From positions 124,001-188,000 of the forward strand of contig NZ_JAUTDR010000002.1 in NCBI RefSeq assembly GCF_030649675.1: a stretch of 64,000 nt of DNA, given 5' to 3'. Under the pieces are notes generated by a model. The model did no database searches and was not told the DNA's origin. It saw nothing but the letters and a program-made list of their open reading frames with translations. Positions 1-10,076 of this stretch are shown here, piece after piece. The first letter of the stretch is position 1. Each line of letters begins with the position of its first letter. Origin of the DNA: Haliea sp. E1-2-M8 (GTDB lineage: Bacteria; Pseudomonadota; Gammaproteobacteria; Pseudomonadales; Halieaceae). The position numbers were made by a program, and so were the translations under genes.

Positions 1-574
1 GGGCGACACGCGCGGACGCCTGATCCTGGTCAACTCCCTGACTGACCCCGCCATCGGTACGTTCCGAAATCTTGCCATATACGTCGCGGTGGAACACATA
101 GTTCTCCTCCGCGAACTTGACCAACTGCTGATAGCGCACCGTATCCAGGTAGGCCCGTGCAGCTTCCAGGGCGATTTCCTCCGAAGCCCGCTGCAGCTCG
201 TAATACTGGTTCAACTTGTTGAAGCCTAGAGCGCGGACCTCCTCCCGTGTGGCAAAACCGTCGAACAGCATCTGGGTAATGGTGAAGCGGGTGGCGTCGC
301 GGGTATAGTCGCCGAGATCTACCAGCGGGGTCTCCCGCTCCTCGCGGCCGATTTCCGCACTGAGATCGACGCTGGGGAAGTAACCGCCCTTGGCCGCACG
401 CTGGGCCTCTCGGGTTGCCTCAAAGTTGTACCAGGCCGCATTGACTCTGGGGTTGGTCATCACCGCCTGGGTGACGGCCGTCTTGAAATCCGCGACTGGC
501 TGCGCCTGTACCGGAACGCCCGGCAGCGAGCACGCCGCGACCACGGCGCCGATCACGCCTAGTTTATTCTTCAT
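1..574 (-). CDS. TolC-family outer membrane channel, C-terminus cut by window edge
   Basis: Reading leftward from the ATG at 572-574, the frame stays open to the window edge, giving about 191 residues that begin MKNKLGVIGAVVAACSLPGV. A signal peptide is followed by features of outer membrane efflux proteins: a helix around NPRVNAAWYNFEATREAQRA, then YFPSVDLSAEIGREERETPL and FDGFATREEVRALG. The family forms the trimeric outer-membrane duct of type I secretion systems and efflux pumps. A good AGGGG ribosome site lies about 8 bases before the ATG. It is divergent from lapG/lapD and near a LapB/LapC-type exporter, so the natural role is the LapE-like outer membrane partner that holds the adhesin. 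The C-terminal half is outside the window. Confidence 0.88.
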   Translation of the reverse strand, partial: MKNKLGVIGAVVAACSLPGVPVQAQPVADFKTAVTQAVMTNPRVNAAWYNFEATREAQRAAKGGYFPSVDLSAEIGREERETPLVDLGDYTRDATRFTITQMLFDGFATREEVRALGFNKLNQYYELQRASEEIALEAARAYLDTVRYQQLVKFAEENYVFHRDVYGKISERTDGGVSQGVDQDQASARVA

Positions 575-688
575 AAATTGTTTCCCCTTTCAATACAACA
601 TACGGGCGGCGTTATATCGCCGCCTCGATAACTGCCGCCCGAGTATAGGCGAAATTGCAGGAATCCATAGTTAGTTGTGGACAATTAC

Positions 689-704
689 CATGAACCACGT
701 CACA
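689..704. promoter_or_regulatory. weak CRP/Vfr-like half-palindrome between tolC-like gene and lapG
   Basis: The 287-base divergent gap 575-861 contains no gene I can support. At 689-704 it holds CATGA-N6-TCACA, which matches 8 of the 10 conserved positions of the TGTGA-N6-TCACA CRP consensus. On its own this is weak. It is listed because three better matches occur in the same adhesin locus. No clear -10/-35 pair was identified here. Confidence 0.3.
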
Positions 705-861
705 AAATACGGCCCCGAGCACCCAATTGGGGCATTTATCCCGCTCACCGCACAGAGGTTTACCGTACTATCTGCTAGCGACAGCGGCCCCGGACAGGAC
801 TACCATGGCGCCGCCCCGATGACAGCACCAGCCCTGGACCAGGGTCGGCCGTGGACTGAGC

Positions 862-1551
862 ATGCCTTCAGCAAATGCACTACACAGTAGACTTCGGGCC
901 ATCGCCGCTGCGATCGTCGCGCTGGTGCTCAGCTGTGCCATGGTGCTGGCGAATGTTGACCTCGACCGCATGGAGCGTCTGGCGCTCAGCCGCCACGGTC
1001 CCAACACCGCCGAGACAGTGGTCCGCTGGCGCGCACTGATCAGCGAGATATCAACACTGGGTGAAACAGAGAAGGTGGAGCGGGTAAATAGCTTCTTCAA
1101 CAATCTGGTCCGCTGGCGCACGGACATCGAAGTGTGGCGGCAAAATGACTACTGGGCAACGCCGCTGGAAACCATGGCGCGCCGCGAGGGGGACTGCGAG
1201 GACTTCAGCATCGCCAAGTATATGACCCTGCTGCTGGCGGGCGTCGACGTGGGCAAGATGCGTGTCACCTATGTCAAGGCGCAGATCGGCGGCGCCTACA
1301 GCAATGCCACCGAGGCTCACATGGTGCTGGCCTACTACCCCACGCCCTCCGCCGACCCCCTGATTCTCGACAACATGATTTCCGAGGTCCGGCCGGCCTC
1401 CAGGCGGCCAGACCTGACGCCCGTGTTCGGCTTCAACAGCCAGGGCCTGTGGGTAGGCGGCGCCGCGGCGCCTGCCACCCGGGACCCGGGCGCCAGGCTG
1501 TCGCGCTGGCGCGACCTGTTACAACGGATGGCAGCCGACGGGCTCGGCTGA
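862..1551 (+). CDS. lapG: LapG-like periplasmic cysteine protease (BTLCP family)
   Basis: This 229-residue protein has an N-terminal export segment (hydrophobic about 11-30) and a bacterial transglutaminase-like cysteine protease domain. The catalytic triad is visible: Cys112 in GDCEDFS, His153 in EAHMVL and Asp170 in LILDNM. In Pseudomonas fluorescens LapG cuts the N-terminus of the adhesin LapA and releases it from the cell surface, and LapD sequesters LapG when c-di-GMP is high. Here lapD follows 26 bases downstream in the same direction, and an adhesin with the matching TAAG site lies 2.4 kb further on. The ATG at 862 has only a weak ribosome site, so the exact start is less sure than the identity. 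Confidence 0.92.
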   Translation: MPSANALHSRLRAIAAAIVALVLSCAMVLANVDLDRMERLALSRHGPNTAETVVRWRALISEISTLGETEKVERVNSFFNNLVRWRTDIEVWRQNDYWATPLETMARREGDCEDFSIAKYMTLLLAGVDVGKMRVTYVKAQIGGAYSNATEAHMVLAYYPTPSADPLILDNMISEVRPASRRPDLTPVFGFNSQGLWVGGAAAPATRDPGARLSRWRDLLQRMAADGLG

Positions 1552-1577
1552 TCCACGCACACTGACGGAGTACCGGC

Positions 1578-3500
1578 ATGTCATTATTCAAACAGCTCTG
1601 GCTGGCAATCATCCTCCTGCTGAGCCTCGTGTTCGGCGGCAGTTTCGTGGTCAGCAGCCTCTCCGCCAAGAGCTATCTGGAGCAGCAGCTCTACATGAAG
1701 AATTCGGACAATGCCTCTGCCCTGGCCCTGTCGCTCACCCAGCAGGATGCGGACCCGGTGCTGCTGGAATTGACCCTGTCGGCCCAGTTCGACACCGGGC
1801 ATTATGAGCTTGTGGAACTCATCGGCCCCGAGGGCAACCTGATTGTCCGCCGCGAGGACACCCAGAAAATCGAGGACGCCCCCGCCTGGTTCATGCAACT
1901 GCTGCCCATCGAGGTCGACCCCGGCATTGCCCAGGTGCAGAAGGGCTGGCAGCAGGTGGGCACCCTCACCCTGCGCAGCCACTCCCGCTTTGCCTACAAG
2001 GAACTGTGGGAAAGCACCCAGCTGCTGGCCCTGGTGTTCCTGATCGCCATGGTGGTCGGCGGCGTGCTGGGCAGCTACCTGCTGCGTATCATTCTCAAAC
2101 CCCTGGACGACGTGGTGAACCAGGCTGAAGCCATCGGCCAGCGGCGTTTCATCAGCATTCCCGAGCCCTACACCCTGGAATTCAGGCGGGTGGTCGGCGC
2201 CATGAACACCATGTCAGACCGGATCAAGGCGGCCCTGCGCCAGGAAACAGCGCGGCTGGAGAAGTGGCAGCGCAATGCCCATATCGACAAGATTACCGGG
2301 CTTTTGAACCGGGAGCCGTTCATGCAGTCACTCGGCGCGGCGCTGGAGAGCGATGACGTCAATGCCACCGGTACCCTGACTCTGGTGCGGATCGGCGGGC
2401 TGGCCCAGCTCAACCAGACCTACGGACGCAAGGCTATCGACGGACTGTTGGCGGAGGCGGGTGCAGCATTGAACGCGATCGCCACTCGCCACAGCCGCTG
2501 GGCTGCCTCGCGCCTGAACGGCTCCGACTTTGCCCTGATGGCGCCCCGCTCCATAGAGCCGGGCGAGGTGGCAAGGGAAATGCAGGACGCCCTGCGTGAA
2601 GTCATGGAGACCCGCAGCATGCTGCAGGAAGTTACCCTGCCCGCCGCGACCACCGTCTATGTCCACGACGACACCCTGCCCAAGCTCATGACCCGCCTGG
2701 ACGGCGCCCTGATTTCCGCGGACCAGGAGGGTAACTCCGCAATCAACCTGGCCTACGCCGGCGACATCCAGATGATGCCGGTGCGCGAACAGATGCAACA
2801 CTGGCGCAAGGTGTTCCAGCGCGCCTTTCAGGAGCAGCGCTTCAGTCTCGCCAATTACCCGGTAATCGGCATCAACAAGCGCCTGCTGCACTTCGAAGCG
2901 CCGGTGCGGCTGGAATACGAGGGCCAGGAGCTGGCGGCGGGCACTTTCCTGCCCTGGATCAACCGCCTGGAACTGTCCAGCGAGCTGGACAAGCATGTGC
3001 TCGACCTCGCCCTGCGCGTCGCCGCGGTCCGCGGCCGGCCTCTCTCCGTGAACCTGTCTGTTGGCGCTCTGGTGGAGCCCAGTTTCCTGCTCTGGCTGAG
3101 CGATCACCTGTCCGCCGCCGGGCCCGCCGCCGCCAATCTCTGGCTGGAGCTGCCCGAATCCATGGCCTTCCGCCATCTGGAGGCCTTCAAGAAACTGGCC
3201 GCCAGGGCCAAGACCTACGGCTGCAAGATCGGCATCGAACACGTCGGGCACCAGCTCGCGGAGATCGGTCAGCTCAGCGACGTCGGCCTGGACTACGTGA
3301 AAGTGGACTCCTCGTTTATCCGCAATATCGACACCAATGCCGGCAACCAGACCCTGTTGCGCACTTTGTGCACCGTGGGTCACTCCATCGGCGTGATCGT
3401 GATTGCCGAGGGAGTGCGCAGCAAGGAGGAGTGGGGGCAACTGCAGGAACTGGGCATTGACGGCGCCACCGGGCCGGCGATGACTGACTTCAACGCATAG
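1578..3500 (+). CDS. lapD: LapD-like inside-out c-di-GMP receptor (degenerate GGDEF-EAL)
   Basis: This 640-residue inner-membrane protein has TM1 at about 7-29, a periplasmic LapD/MoxY-type domain, TM2 at about 147-170, a HAMP linker to about 225, and then GGDEF-like and EAL-like domains. Both catalytic motifs are broken: the GGDEF position reads NGSDF (314-318) and the EAL position reads EAP (440-442). It should therefore bind rather than make or degrade c-di-GMP, as LapD does. Trp124 in a Gly-Trp loop (KGWQQVG) matches the periplasmic Trp by which LapD grips LapG. GGAG sits before the ATG, and it forms an operon with lapG. By family knowledge, c-di-GMP binding makes the periplasmic domain capture LapG and keeps the adhesin attached. 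Confidence 0.93.
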   Translation: MSLFKQLWLAIILLLSLVFGGSFVVSSLSAKSYLEQQLYMKNSDNASALALSLTQQDADPVLLELTLSAQFDTGHYELVELIGPEGNLIVRREDTQKIEDAPAWFMQLLPIEVDPGIAQVQKGWQQVGTLTLRSHSRFAYKELWESTQLLALVFLIAMVVGGVLGSYLLRIILKPLDDVVNQAEAIGQRRFISIPEPYTLEFRRVVGAMNTMSDRIKAALRQETARLEKWQRNAHIDKITGLLNREPFMQSLGAALESDDVNATGTLTLVRIGGLAQLNQTYGRKAIDGLLAEAGAALNAIATRHSRWAASRLNGSDFALMAPRSIEPGEVAREMQDALREVMETRSMLQEVTLPAATTVYVHDDTLPKLMTRLDGALISADQEGNSAINLAYAGDIQMMPVREQMQHWRKVFQRAFQEQRFSLANYPVIGINKRLLHFEAPVRLEYEGQELAAGTFLPWINRLELSSELDKHVLDLALRVAAVRGRPLSVNLSVGALVEPSFLLWLSDHLSAAGPAAANLWLELPESMAFRHLEAFKKLAARAKTYGCKIGIEHVGHQLAEIGQLSDVGLDYVKVDSSFIRNIDTNAGNQTLLRTLCTVGHSIGVIVIAEGVRSKEEWGQLQELGIDGATGPAMTDFNA

Positions 3501-3508
3501 CGCGCTGC

Positions 3509-3823
3509 TCAGTCATCGCCGAGGAGGTTGAGGCTGCCAGGCAGGTTGCTGCGCAACGCCTGGCGATGCAGCATCTTCTCCTGGGCCGATGCCGGCAGGT
3601 CGGTGAACAGAATCACGCCCCGACCAATCAGCAATTCCACCACGTCTTCCAGTACGCGGACAAAATCCTGGTCGGTGGCGCTGATCTGCCGCGCCTCCGC
3701 TCCCATTTGCCCGAGAAAATCCTGTAGATCCGGGTCATCCGCGGCAATCACCGCCATGCCATCCGTCGGCACCTGACTGACTGCGACGATCTGTCCATCG
3801 GCGTCGCGCTGTACAAAGGGCAT
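3509..3823 (-). CDS. conserved small protein, tryptophan-synthase-beta-like family, unknown function
   Basis: This cytosolic protein of 104 residues begins MPFVQRDADGQIVAVSQVP. It resembles a small gammaproteobacterial family often labelled tryptophan synthase subunit beta-like, a name that reflects weak similarity and not a proven activity. The middle part (DFVRVLEDVVELLIGRGVI) looks helical and the C-terminus ends GSLNLLGDD. An open frame extends upstream to 3877, but that extension would translate a terminator hairpin. GGAG at 3831-3834 with 7-base spacing before the ATG at 3821-3823 decides the shorter start. It lies directly downstream of the adhesin gene on the same strand and converges on lapD with 8 bases between. 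No function is assigned. Confidence 0.75.
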   Translation of the reverse strand: MPFVQRDADGQIVAVSQVPTDGMAVIAADDPDLQDFLGQMGAEARQISATDQDFVRVLEDVVELLIGRGVILFTDLPASAQEKMLHRQALRSNLPGSLNLLGDD

Positions 3824-3834
3824 TGTGCTACTCC

Positions 3835-3870
3835 AAAAAAATCCCCGGCACCCTTGCAGGAACCGGGGAT
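3835..3870 (-). terminator. Rho-independent terminator of the adhesin gene
   Basis: On the minus strand an 8-bp perfect GC-rich stem (3863-3870 with 3841-3848) and a 14-base loop are followed by a run of T (opposite the A run 3835-3840). It lies 55 bases after the adhesin stop. It ends right at the ribosome site of the next small gene, so that gene is reached only by read-through or from a promoter overlapping the hairpin. Confidence 0.85.
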
Positions 3871-3924
3871 GGATCATAGCTCAGAAGCTCACTGGTCGAC
3901 AGTCATACTGCCGCCCAACGGCTA

Positions 3925-6900
3925 TCATTCGCCTTGATAACCGGGGTCCGGCTTGTTGTTGTCGTTCAGACTCAACATCAGGTCGAACTCCAGCGCAGCG
4001 ACATCATCCACCGCTGGGGCCTGAGGCCCAGCCGTGGCTGTACCCGCAGCCGAAGAGTTCCCAGTCACCGTGGGGCTCGTGTTTTCCTCACCCGCCGGCA
4101 GCTGGATCTCATCGTCCTGGGACAACACATCCAGGGCATTGATGGCGAAGGTAGTATCCTCGGCAATGGATACGCCGCCATCCGTCCAGCTTACCTGCGA
4201 CTGGCCGTGCACTATCACGTCGCCGTTTGCATCGGTTCTGGCTTCACTTGATTCGTCGTAGTTCAGAGAAATGCTCTCGATACCGAGCTCACCCAGTGAA
4301 ACCAGTTCGCCCTCATCGCTTTTGCCATCCGAGTTGGCATCCTGCCATACCGCAAACTCACTCCAACGTTCGTCGCCCGGATCGAGCATACCGTTGTTGT
4401 TGGTATCGAAGACTTCCCCGATCGCTTCCATGTCAGTCTCGGCAGTCTCGGACCACTCAGTGAAGACGTACTCGCGCGCCTCGTCGATGGTGCCAGAGTT
4501 GTTGGCGTCAATGACCAGCAGGCCATCCTCCGGTGCAACCCAGGCAGTGTTGACCGACTCGCCAGTGGACTCGTCCGTGAATACCACGCCCGCGTCGCGA
4601 GATAGATAGCCGGCGCCATCGTTAGCGAGGTCTACAACAACCGGAGCTGACTGCCCTGAAATACTAAAACCGCCGTCCGCAGAGCCATCAAGATAGATGC
4701 TAAATTGCTGTTCCGCGAAGTCGCCATCGCTGTCCTCTATCGACAAAGAACCCAATGTGAAATTGAAATCGACGGGTGGTGGCTCCTGTTCAACAAACTG
4801 CCCTACGGTCACATTGTTCAACCTCAACCCTTGATTTGAACTGGCTTCACTGTTTTTGACCGTTACGCTTGAAATTGTCTTTCCGGTGTCGAAGCCAGGA
4901 AGTTCCTGAACGGCGACGTTGGCACCATCGAATGGGGACGTACTAATTATTTCTGATGACCCGTCACTGTAAGCGACATTTATTTCCAGGGAGCGTACGG
5001 TTCCGTTCCCAGTGAAACCATTCGCTTGGAACTGGAACGTGTTTACCGGCTCGTCGAACGCAAAGGTCAAGCTCTCCCCACCGTTAAGCACGTTGTTGGC
5101 AACTGCCCAGCCCTTAGTGCTTGGATTGACCTCGTCATCCGGCTCCCCCGGAGTGCTGTCACCATCGCTTCCAGTGACAGTTACCGTCAGGCCTGAAATC
5201 GAGCTGTTGATCGTCTTACTTATGGACGGTCCCGAAGCAGTAACGTCCGTGGTTAGAAGCGTATCCGTCACTAACTCCGGCTCTCGCTCAATCACCTCAA
5301 GAGAGTCATCGCCGTCTGCATTCAGGGTTAGTACACCCACCAGGGCATTCTGCCCATCCTTCAGGTTCAAGACGATCTGGCTGGGTGACGAGCTAACCAC
5401 TTCCACGCCACCCGATGCTGCATCAAGCTCGAAAGAAAGGCTTGGGCTGGGACCATCTGCGCCGTAGGTCCAGTCAGCGAACTGCTGGGTGTATACAGCA
5501 CTGACATTGGGCGCGGAGAGCTCCACAATCCCGTCATTGTCCGGATCTGCGACATTGATGAATTCCGGATGATCATCCGTGATATCAACATTCACCACCT
5601 GTGCGGCCGTGTTGCCGGTAGCATCGGTCGCGATGACGGTAACCGCGGCCACATTATCTGCCAGGTCTGAGGCTACAGCGTGGCTGTACGCCGCTGACTG
5701 CAGGAAGGTTACAACGCCAGTATTGGCATTGATAGTGAATTTGCCAAGATCGGCAATCACCACTTCACCGTTTCCGTCAGCGCCTTGCAGCGTATAGGTG
5801 TAGCCGCCGGCTCCACCACTGGCAGTGACCGTGGTCGTATCCGTGCTGTCATTGAGCACCGCATCATCCGACTGGATATCGCCACCGTAACTAGTGGTCA
5901 GGCCCGATTCCGTGTGCGTAATAGTCAGCGTCGTGGTCGCCGTGTCCCCATCCGCGTCGACGATAGTGTAAACAAAAGTGTCCGTCGCTTGTGGCGGTAC
6001 CGTGTTCGGGTCTGCGTTGTAGGTGTAGCTACCGTCGCTGTTAAGCGTCAGCTCGCCATAGACCCCAGCGATGCTGACACCGACATTGCCGCTGACTGGC
6101 GAGTTGGTGTCGTTGCCAGAGGCAACGCCAACCACACCGCCGGGGCCGTCGGCGCCGAAGACGTCGTTGGTGACGACATCGCCGGACACAGAACCACCCT
6201 CGGCGACGCTGGCCGTGTCAGCAACTGCCGTGGGCACATCATCAATAATGTTGATGTTGATGAAGCCGCTGTCGCTGTCGCCGTCCTCATCACTGACGGT
6301 GACGCCAATGGAGTCGGTCTCCACCGCACCGGCCACATCCGTGATCGGGCCGGACAGCGTGTAGCTGTAGTCGAGCTCGCCCGCCACCGCATCAAAGCCG
6401 GTAACGGTGAGGATACCGGTGCCCGTATCGACGGTGTCATTCCCCGTCAGGACGCCGTCCTCAACCACAGTGATTCCACCGATGACGATGTCCACCGGCG
6501 TGTCGGTGGCGCTGTAGGTAAAGCTGCCCGTGGTGGTCTCACTGTCGCTGGCAGCGTCAGAGCCAATACCGTCCAGGCCAGCCTCGTTGACAGCGTCCGT
6601 GCCCTCACCCGCCACAGCGGGCAGGTCCACGGTGACGTCGCCGTCACCAAGGGTCACGGTGACCGTGGTAAAGGACTGGTCGCCGTCGGCGTCCTCAATC
6701 GTGTAGGTGAAGACATCACTCACACCACCCGGAGTGCCGGCATTGCGGGCGTAGCTGTAGTTGCCATCGCTATCGATGCTCAGCGTGCCGTAGGTACCGC
6801 TGATAGCGGTGGCAACGGTGGCTGCGTCGTTCAGGGCGGTGCCGGCGGTGCCGGCTACGACGCCGACCACGGTGGCACCGTCAGCGCCCTCGGTGTCGTT

Positions 6901-9888
6901 GCTCAGCACGTTGCCGATGGCCGGGCCAAAGTCGCCAGCGTCGAGGCTGTCAGTGTCGGCCGCTGCCGTCGGCACGTCATCCACGATAGCAACCGTCAGC
7001 GTACCGGTGGCATCATCGCCATCCACGTCGCTCACCGCGACACCGAAGCTGTCGCTGGTGGGATCGCCGTTGGTGTTCTGCGTCAGCGGGTAGCTGTAAT
7101 CGATCGTACCCGCCGCCAGGTTCACGGCATCGATGGTCAGCGTGCCATGCTCGCCCGCCAGCGTCTGGCCGACCTGCAGGGAGCCTGCCGTAAGCGCCAG
7201 CGTCGCGCCACCGGCACCGGTCAGGGTCACCGTCAGCGGCGCATCCGAACCGGTGAAGCTGATCTGGCCCGAAGTGGTCTCGCTGGTGTCGCTGTTGTTG
7301 CTGCTGTCACCATCAGCCAGTTCACCAGAGCCCTGCGGCAGACCTGCCTCGGACACCTGGGTGCCCGCTTCGCCCGCGGTCGGGACGTCCAGCGTCACAT
7401 CACCGTCGGCTGCAATGGTCAGCGTCGCCGTATCGAAGTCGGTGTCGCCGTCGGTCAGCGTGTAGGTGAAGACATCATCACCGCCCTGGTCCGCTGCTGC
7501 AGTCCGGGTGTAGGTGTAAGCCCCCGTCGCCGCATTCACAACCAGGGTGCCGTAGGTGCCGTTCACCGTGATGTTGCCATCACCGTCCGCCACCTGGCTG
7601 TCGATAGCAGTGATCGTCGCACCGTCCGCACCCTGCAGGTCATTGCCCAGCAGGTTACCGGTCGTCTGCGTCGCGCCAATGGCCAGCACACCCGTGTCGT
7701 CGTTCGCCGTCGGCACGTCATCCACGATAGCAACCGTCAGCGTACCGGTGGCATCATCGCCATCCACATCGCTCACCGCGACACCGAAGCTGTCGCTGGT
7801 GGTATCGCCGTTGGTGTTCTGCGTCAGCGTGTAGCTGTAATCGATCGTACCCGCCGCCAGGTTCACGGCATCGATGGTCAGCGTGCCATGCTCGCCCGCC
7901 AGCGTCTGGCCGACCTGCAGGGAGCCTGCCGTAAGCGCCAGCGTCGCGCCACCGGCACCGGTCAGGGTCACCGTCAGCGGCGCATCCGAACCGGTGAAGC
8001 TGATCTGGCCCGAAGTGGTCTCGCTGGTGTCGCTGTTGTTGCTGCTGTCACCATCAGCCAGTTCACCAGAGCCCTGCGGCAGACCTGCCTCGGACACCTG
8101 GGTGCCCGCTTCGCCCGCGGTCGGGACATCAACCGTCACAATGCCATCCTCAATGGTGATGCTCACTGTGGCTGTGCTGGTACCACCTTCCCCGTCGGAG
8201 ATGGTGTAGTCAAATGTATCAGTACCGTCGAAGGTCGCATTCGGCGTATAGGTGAAGGTCCCATCGGGGTTCACCACCACACTGCCGCTACCAGGCTGTG
8301 TGTTGCTGATCACGGTCAGCGGGTCGCCGTCGGGATCGCTGTCATTGGGCAGCACTGTACCCTGCACAGGCGTATTTACCTCAGTGCTGAATGCGTCGTC
8401 CACCGCATCCGGGGGGTTATTCTCTGGCGGCGGCGGTGGCGGCGGCGGTGGGGGCGGCGGAGGCGGCGGCTCGGTCGCATCCAGAATCTCCACAATGCCC
8501 TGATTGTCCGCAATCGTGGCGTTGGTCGGGTTGCTGAGGTTGACCAGGAACTGTTCGGTGGCCTCCACGATATTGTCGGTATTGGTCTGGTACTGGACTG
8601 TCACTTCGGTGGTGCCAGCCGGGAAGGTGATGGTGCCGCTCTCGGGGTCGTAGTCTCCACCAACCACCGTCGCGGTGTCATCGGCGGACGCAAAATTCAC
8701 GGTCACGGCCTCGTTTACCGCGGCCGAGAGTGTCAAGGTCAGGGTCGCGGTCTGGCCTTCCGTGACGGTGACATCGTTGATGCTGATGGTCGGCAGGAAG
8801 TCATCGACAATCGTCACCACACCCTGGCCGTCGGCAATTTCCGCGCCCACCGGGTTGCTGAGATTCACCAGGAACTGCTCGGTGCCTTCCTGGAGGTCGT
8901 CCTCGTTGGTCTGGAACTGGATCTGAACCGAGGTCGTGCCCGGTGCAAAAGTGATGGTGCCCGTCTCCGGGTCGTAGTCGCCGCCGACAACGGTGGCGCT
9001 GTCATCAAGGCTGGCAAACTGCACGCTTACAGGAACGTCGCTGGACTCGGACAGGCTCACCGTCAGCGTTGCCAGGTCGCCTTCCGCCACGGTCACGTCG
9101 TCGATGGTGATCAGGATCGGGGCGGGCTCCGGCTCTGGCTCGGGGACCACTACCGTAACCGTGGCCGTATCCTGATTGTTCCCATCCGGCGTGGTGGCGG
9201 TGTAGGTGAAGGTGTCCTCGCCGAAGAAATCTTCACTCGGGGAATAGGTAACGGTGCCGTCAGGGTTGATGACCACGGTGCCGTTCTCGGGCTGGGTCAC
9301 CGAAGTGATCACCGAGCCCTCAATAAAGATATCATTGCTGGATACGTCAATGACCACCGGGGTGTTGAGCTCTGTGGTGGCTTCGTCATTGATGGCATCG
9401 ACGGTAAGCAATGCCTCGTTGTCTACAGCCTGCGGAGCCTCGGGAGTGGCCAGGGCCGCGACGGAGCTGAACTCATTGGTATTCTCTACAACCCGGCCCA
9501 GGCGAATGAAGCTGGAGCCCGCGTTTTCGCCGCCACCGGCGCCGCCGGCACCCGCCGCGGTTGCATCCAGACCTTCGAGGATATCGCCGTCACCTTCCAG
9601 GGCGGCCAGCACGGCCGCGACCGTTTCGTCCTCGACCGCACTCTCCTCGGCACCCGCGGCGCGTTCCGCGACAATATCCCGGGTCAGGGTCATTTCCGGC
9701 ACGTCGGCTATGACAAACGGGCTGCCGTCTGACAGTGCAAGCTCTACCGAGCCACCGCCGGGGGTGACGACGGTTTCGCCTTCCAGCAGAACGTCACCGG
9801 GCTTGAGCTCGCGCAATTCGCCATCGGCGTTGCGGGCGTAGGCTTTGCCAATTACCGCCACTACTGTTGCTATCGCTACGTCGGCCAT
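3925..9888 (-). CDS. giant LapA-type surface adhesin, LapG-cleavable retention module
   Basis: This 1987-residue acidic repeat protein has no Sec signal and is a type I secretion substrate. Residues 1-135 form a LapA-like retention module ending in a LapG-type site, TAAG at 110-113, followed by a glycine-rich linker. Then come a cadherin-like/Big_9 domain (about 155-250), two Calx-beta domains (about 260-470), a 15-proline spacer (474-488), another Big_9-like domain, and VCBS-type repeats to about 1430 with a near-identical duplication. The C-terminal about 450 residues carry EF-hand/dockerin-like loops ([40 protein letters not shown]), but I see no classical RTX nonapeptides. The start has an AAGGGA ribosome site. 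It probably has its own promoter in 9889-10066. Expected role: c-di-GMP-controlled attachment and biofilm formation. Substrate is unknown. Confidence 0.9.
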   Translation of the reverse strand: MADVAIATVVAVIGKAYARNADGELRELKPGDVLLEGETVVTPGGGSVELALSDGSPFVIADVPEMTLTRDIVAERAAGAEESAVEDETVAAVLAALEGDGDILEGLDATAAGAGGAGGGENAGSSFIRLGRVVENTNEFSSVAALATPEAPQAVDNEALLTVDAINDEATTELNTPVVIDVSSNDIFIEGSVITSVTQPENGTVVINPDGTVTYSPSEDFFGEDTFTYTATTPDGNNQDTATVTVVVPEPEPEPAPILITIDDVTVAEGDLATLTVSLSESSDVPVSVQFASLDDSATVVGGDYDPETGTITFAPGTTSVQIQFQTNEDDLQEGTEQFLVNLSNPVGAEIADGQGVVTIVDDFLPTISINDVTVTEGQTATLTLTLSAAVNEAVTVNFASADDTATVVGGDYDPESGTITFPAGTTEVTVQYQTNTDNIVEATEQFLVNLSNPTNATIADNQGIVEILDATEPPPPPPPPPPPPPPPENNPPDAVDDAFSTEVNTPVQGTVLPNDSDPDGDPLTVISNTQPGSGSVVVNPDGTFTYTPNATFDGTDTFDYTISDGEGGTSTATVSITIEDGIVTVDVPTAGEAGTQVSEAGLPQGSGELADGDSSNNSDTSETTSGQISFTGSDAPLTVTLTGAGGATLALTAGSLQVGQTLAGEHGTLTIDAVNLAAGTIDYSYTLTQNTNGDTTSDSFGVAVSDVDGDDATGTLTVAIVDDVPTANDDTGVLAIGATQTTGNLLGNDLQGADGATITAIDSQVADGDGNITVNGTYGTLVVNAATGAYTYTRTAAADQGGDDVFTYTLTDGDTDFDTATLTIAADGDVTLDVPTAGEAGTQVSEAGLPQGSGELADGDSSNNSDTSETTSGQISFTGSDAPLTVTLTGAGGATLALTAGSLQVGQTLAGEHGTLTIDAVNLAAGTIDYSYPLTQNTNGDPTSDSFGVAVSDVDGDDATGTLTVAIVDDVPTAAADTDSLDAGDFGPAIGNVLSNDTEGADGATVVGVVAGTAGTALNDAATVATAISGTYGTLSIDSDGNYSYARNAGTPGGVSDVFTYTIEDADGDQSFTTVTVTLGDGDVTVDLPAVAGEGTDAVNEAGLDGIGSDAASDSETTTGSFTYSATDTPVDIVIGGITVVEDGVLTGNDTVDTGTGILTVTGFDAVAGELDYSYTLSGPITDVAGAVETDSIGVTVSDEDGDSDSGFININIIDDVPTAVADTASVAEGGSVSGDVVTNDVFGADGPGGVVGVASGNDTNSPVSGNVGVSIAGVYGELTLNSDGSYTYNADPNTVPPQATDTFVYTIVDADGDTATTTLTITHTESGLTTSYGGDIQSDDAVLNDSTDTTTVTASGGAGGYTYTLQGADGNGEVVIADLGKFTINANTGVVTFLQSAAYSHAVASDLADNVAAVTVIATDATGNTAAQVVNVDITDDHPEFINVADPDNDGIVELSAPNVSAVYTQQFADWTYGADGPSPSLSFELDAASGGVEVVSSSPSQIVLNLKDGQNALVGVLTLNADGDDSLEVIEREPELVTDTLLTTDVTASGPSISKTINSSISGLTVTVTGSDGDSTPGEPDDEVNPSTKGWAVANNVLNGGESLTFAFDEPVNTFQFQANGFTGNGTVRSLEINVAYSDGSSEIISTSPFDGANVAVQELPGFDTGKTISSVTVKNSEASSNQGLRLNNVTVGQFVEQEPPPVDFNFTLGSLSIEDSDGDFAEQQFSIYLDGSADGGFSISGQSAPVVVDLANDGAGYLSRDAGVVFTDESTGESVNTAWVAPEDGLLVIDANNSGTIDEAREYVFTEWSETAETDMEAIGEVFDTNNNGMLDPGDERWSEFAVWQDANSDGKSDEGELVSLGELGIESISLNYDESSEARTDANGDVIVHGQSQVSWTDGGVSIAEDTTFAINALDVLSQDDEIQLPAGEENTSPTVTGNSSAAGTATAGPQAPAVDDVAALEFDLMLSLNDNNKPDPGYQGE
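6965..7386 (-). repeat. adhesin internal repeat, copy 2 (422 bp)
   Basis: This copy is 741 bases (247 codons, in frame) from the matching segment 7706-8127. Over 422 bp the two differ at three positions: two change Thr to Pro in this copy (SYPLTQ and GDPTSD instead of SYTLTQ and GDTTSD) and one is silent. The near identity implies a recent duplication or gene conversion. Confidence 0.95.
7706..8127 (-). repeat. adhesin internal repeat, copy 1 (422 bp)
   Basis: This is the N-terminal-proximal copy of the duplicated VCBS-type segment, about residues 588-728 of the adhesin. It is followed by a less conserved stretch before copy 2. Flanking bases diverge immediately on both sides (7705/6964 and 8128/7387), which sets the boundaries. 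Confidence 0.95.
8425..8469 (-). repeat. 15-codon polyproline tract in adhesin
   Basis: Forty-five bases of CCN codons (mostly CCG, with CCA, CCT and CCC interspersed) encode 15 prolines between the Calx-beta domains and the next Ig-like domain. It is probably a stiff spacer. The near-triplet repetition makes it a plausible site of in-frame length variation. Confidence 0.9.
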
Positions 9889-10020
9889 GTTCGATTCCCT
9901 TGTTTTACGTCGCCCTGGAGGGCGATCGTTGTTGGAAGTTGTGCAAATTTACGAGTCTCGATAGTACGCTGCCGCACAGACAACAGCATTGTACTAAAGG
10001 GCAGTAGGTAGGGCGCTTGA

Positions 10021-10036
10021 TGTGACCTGGGTCACA
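10021..10036. promoter_or_regulatory. CRP/Vfr-type operator upstream of adhesin gene
   Basis: TGTGA-N6-TCACA matches the CRP/Vfr consensus at all ten conserved positions and forms a perfect 7-bp inverted repeat around two central bases. It lies about 133-148 bases upstream of the adhesin ATG, in the 178-base gap after the LuxR gene. A 6-bp hairpin at 9910-9925 lies in the presumed leader. No convincing -10/-35 pair was found, so activation or repression cannot be told. Confidence 0.65.
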
Positions 10037-10060
10037 TAGCTGGCAGGTCAAGGCGGGATC

Positions 10061-10076
10061 TGTGACTCAGTTCACG
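10061..10076. promoter_or_regulatory. second CRP/Vfr-like site, overlapping end of LuxR gene
   Basis: TGTGA-N6-TCACG matches 9 of 10 consensus positions. It starts 40 bases (about four helical turns) from the site at 10021 and overlaps the stop codon of the LuxR-type gene. The pair could bind cooperatively on one face of the DNA. Confidence 0.5.

Noticed and set aside
2328-3440. 370-codon minus-strand frame over lapD
   Set aside because: Antisense shadow of a well supported gene; no ribosome site or recognisable domain.
3824-3877. Longer start of the small gene at 3823
   Set aside because: Translates the terminator hairpin; the inner ATG has a correct ribosome site.
5785-9732. 1315-codon plus-strand open frame antisense to the adhesin
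   Set aside because: It mirrors the low-complexity, repeat-rich adhesin; the translation is biased to Arg, Gly, Val and Asp with no known domain, and the adhesin frame has clear domains.
9910-9925. 6-bp hairpin in the adhesin leader as a riboswitch
   Set aside because: Too small and simple; no c-di-GMP or other riboswitch core could be recognised.
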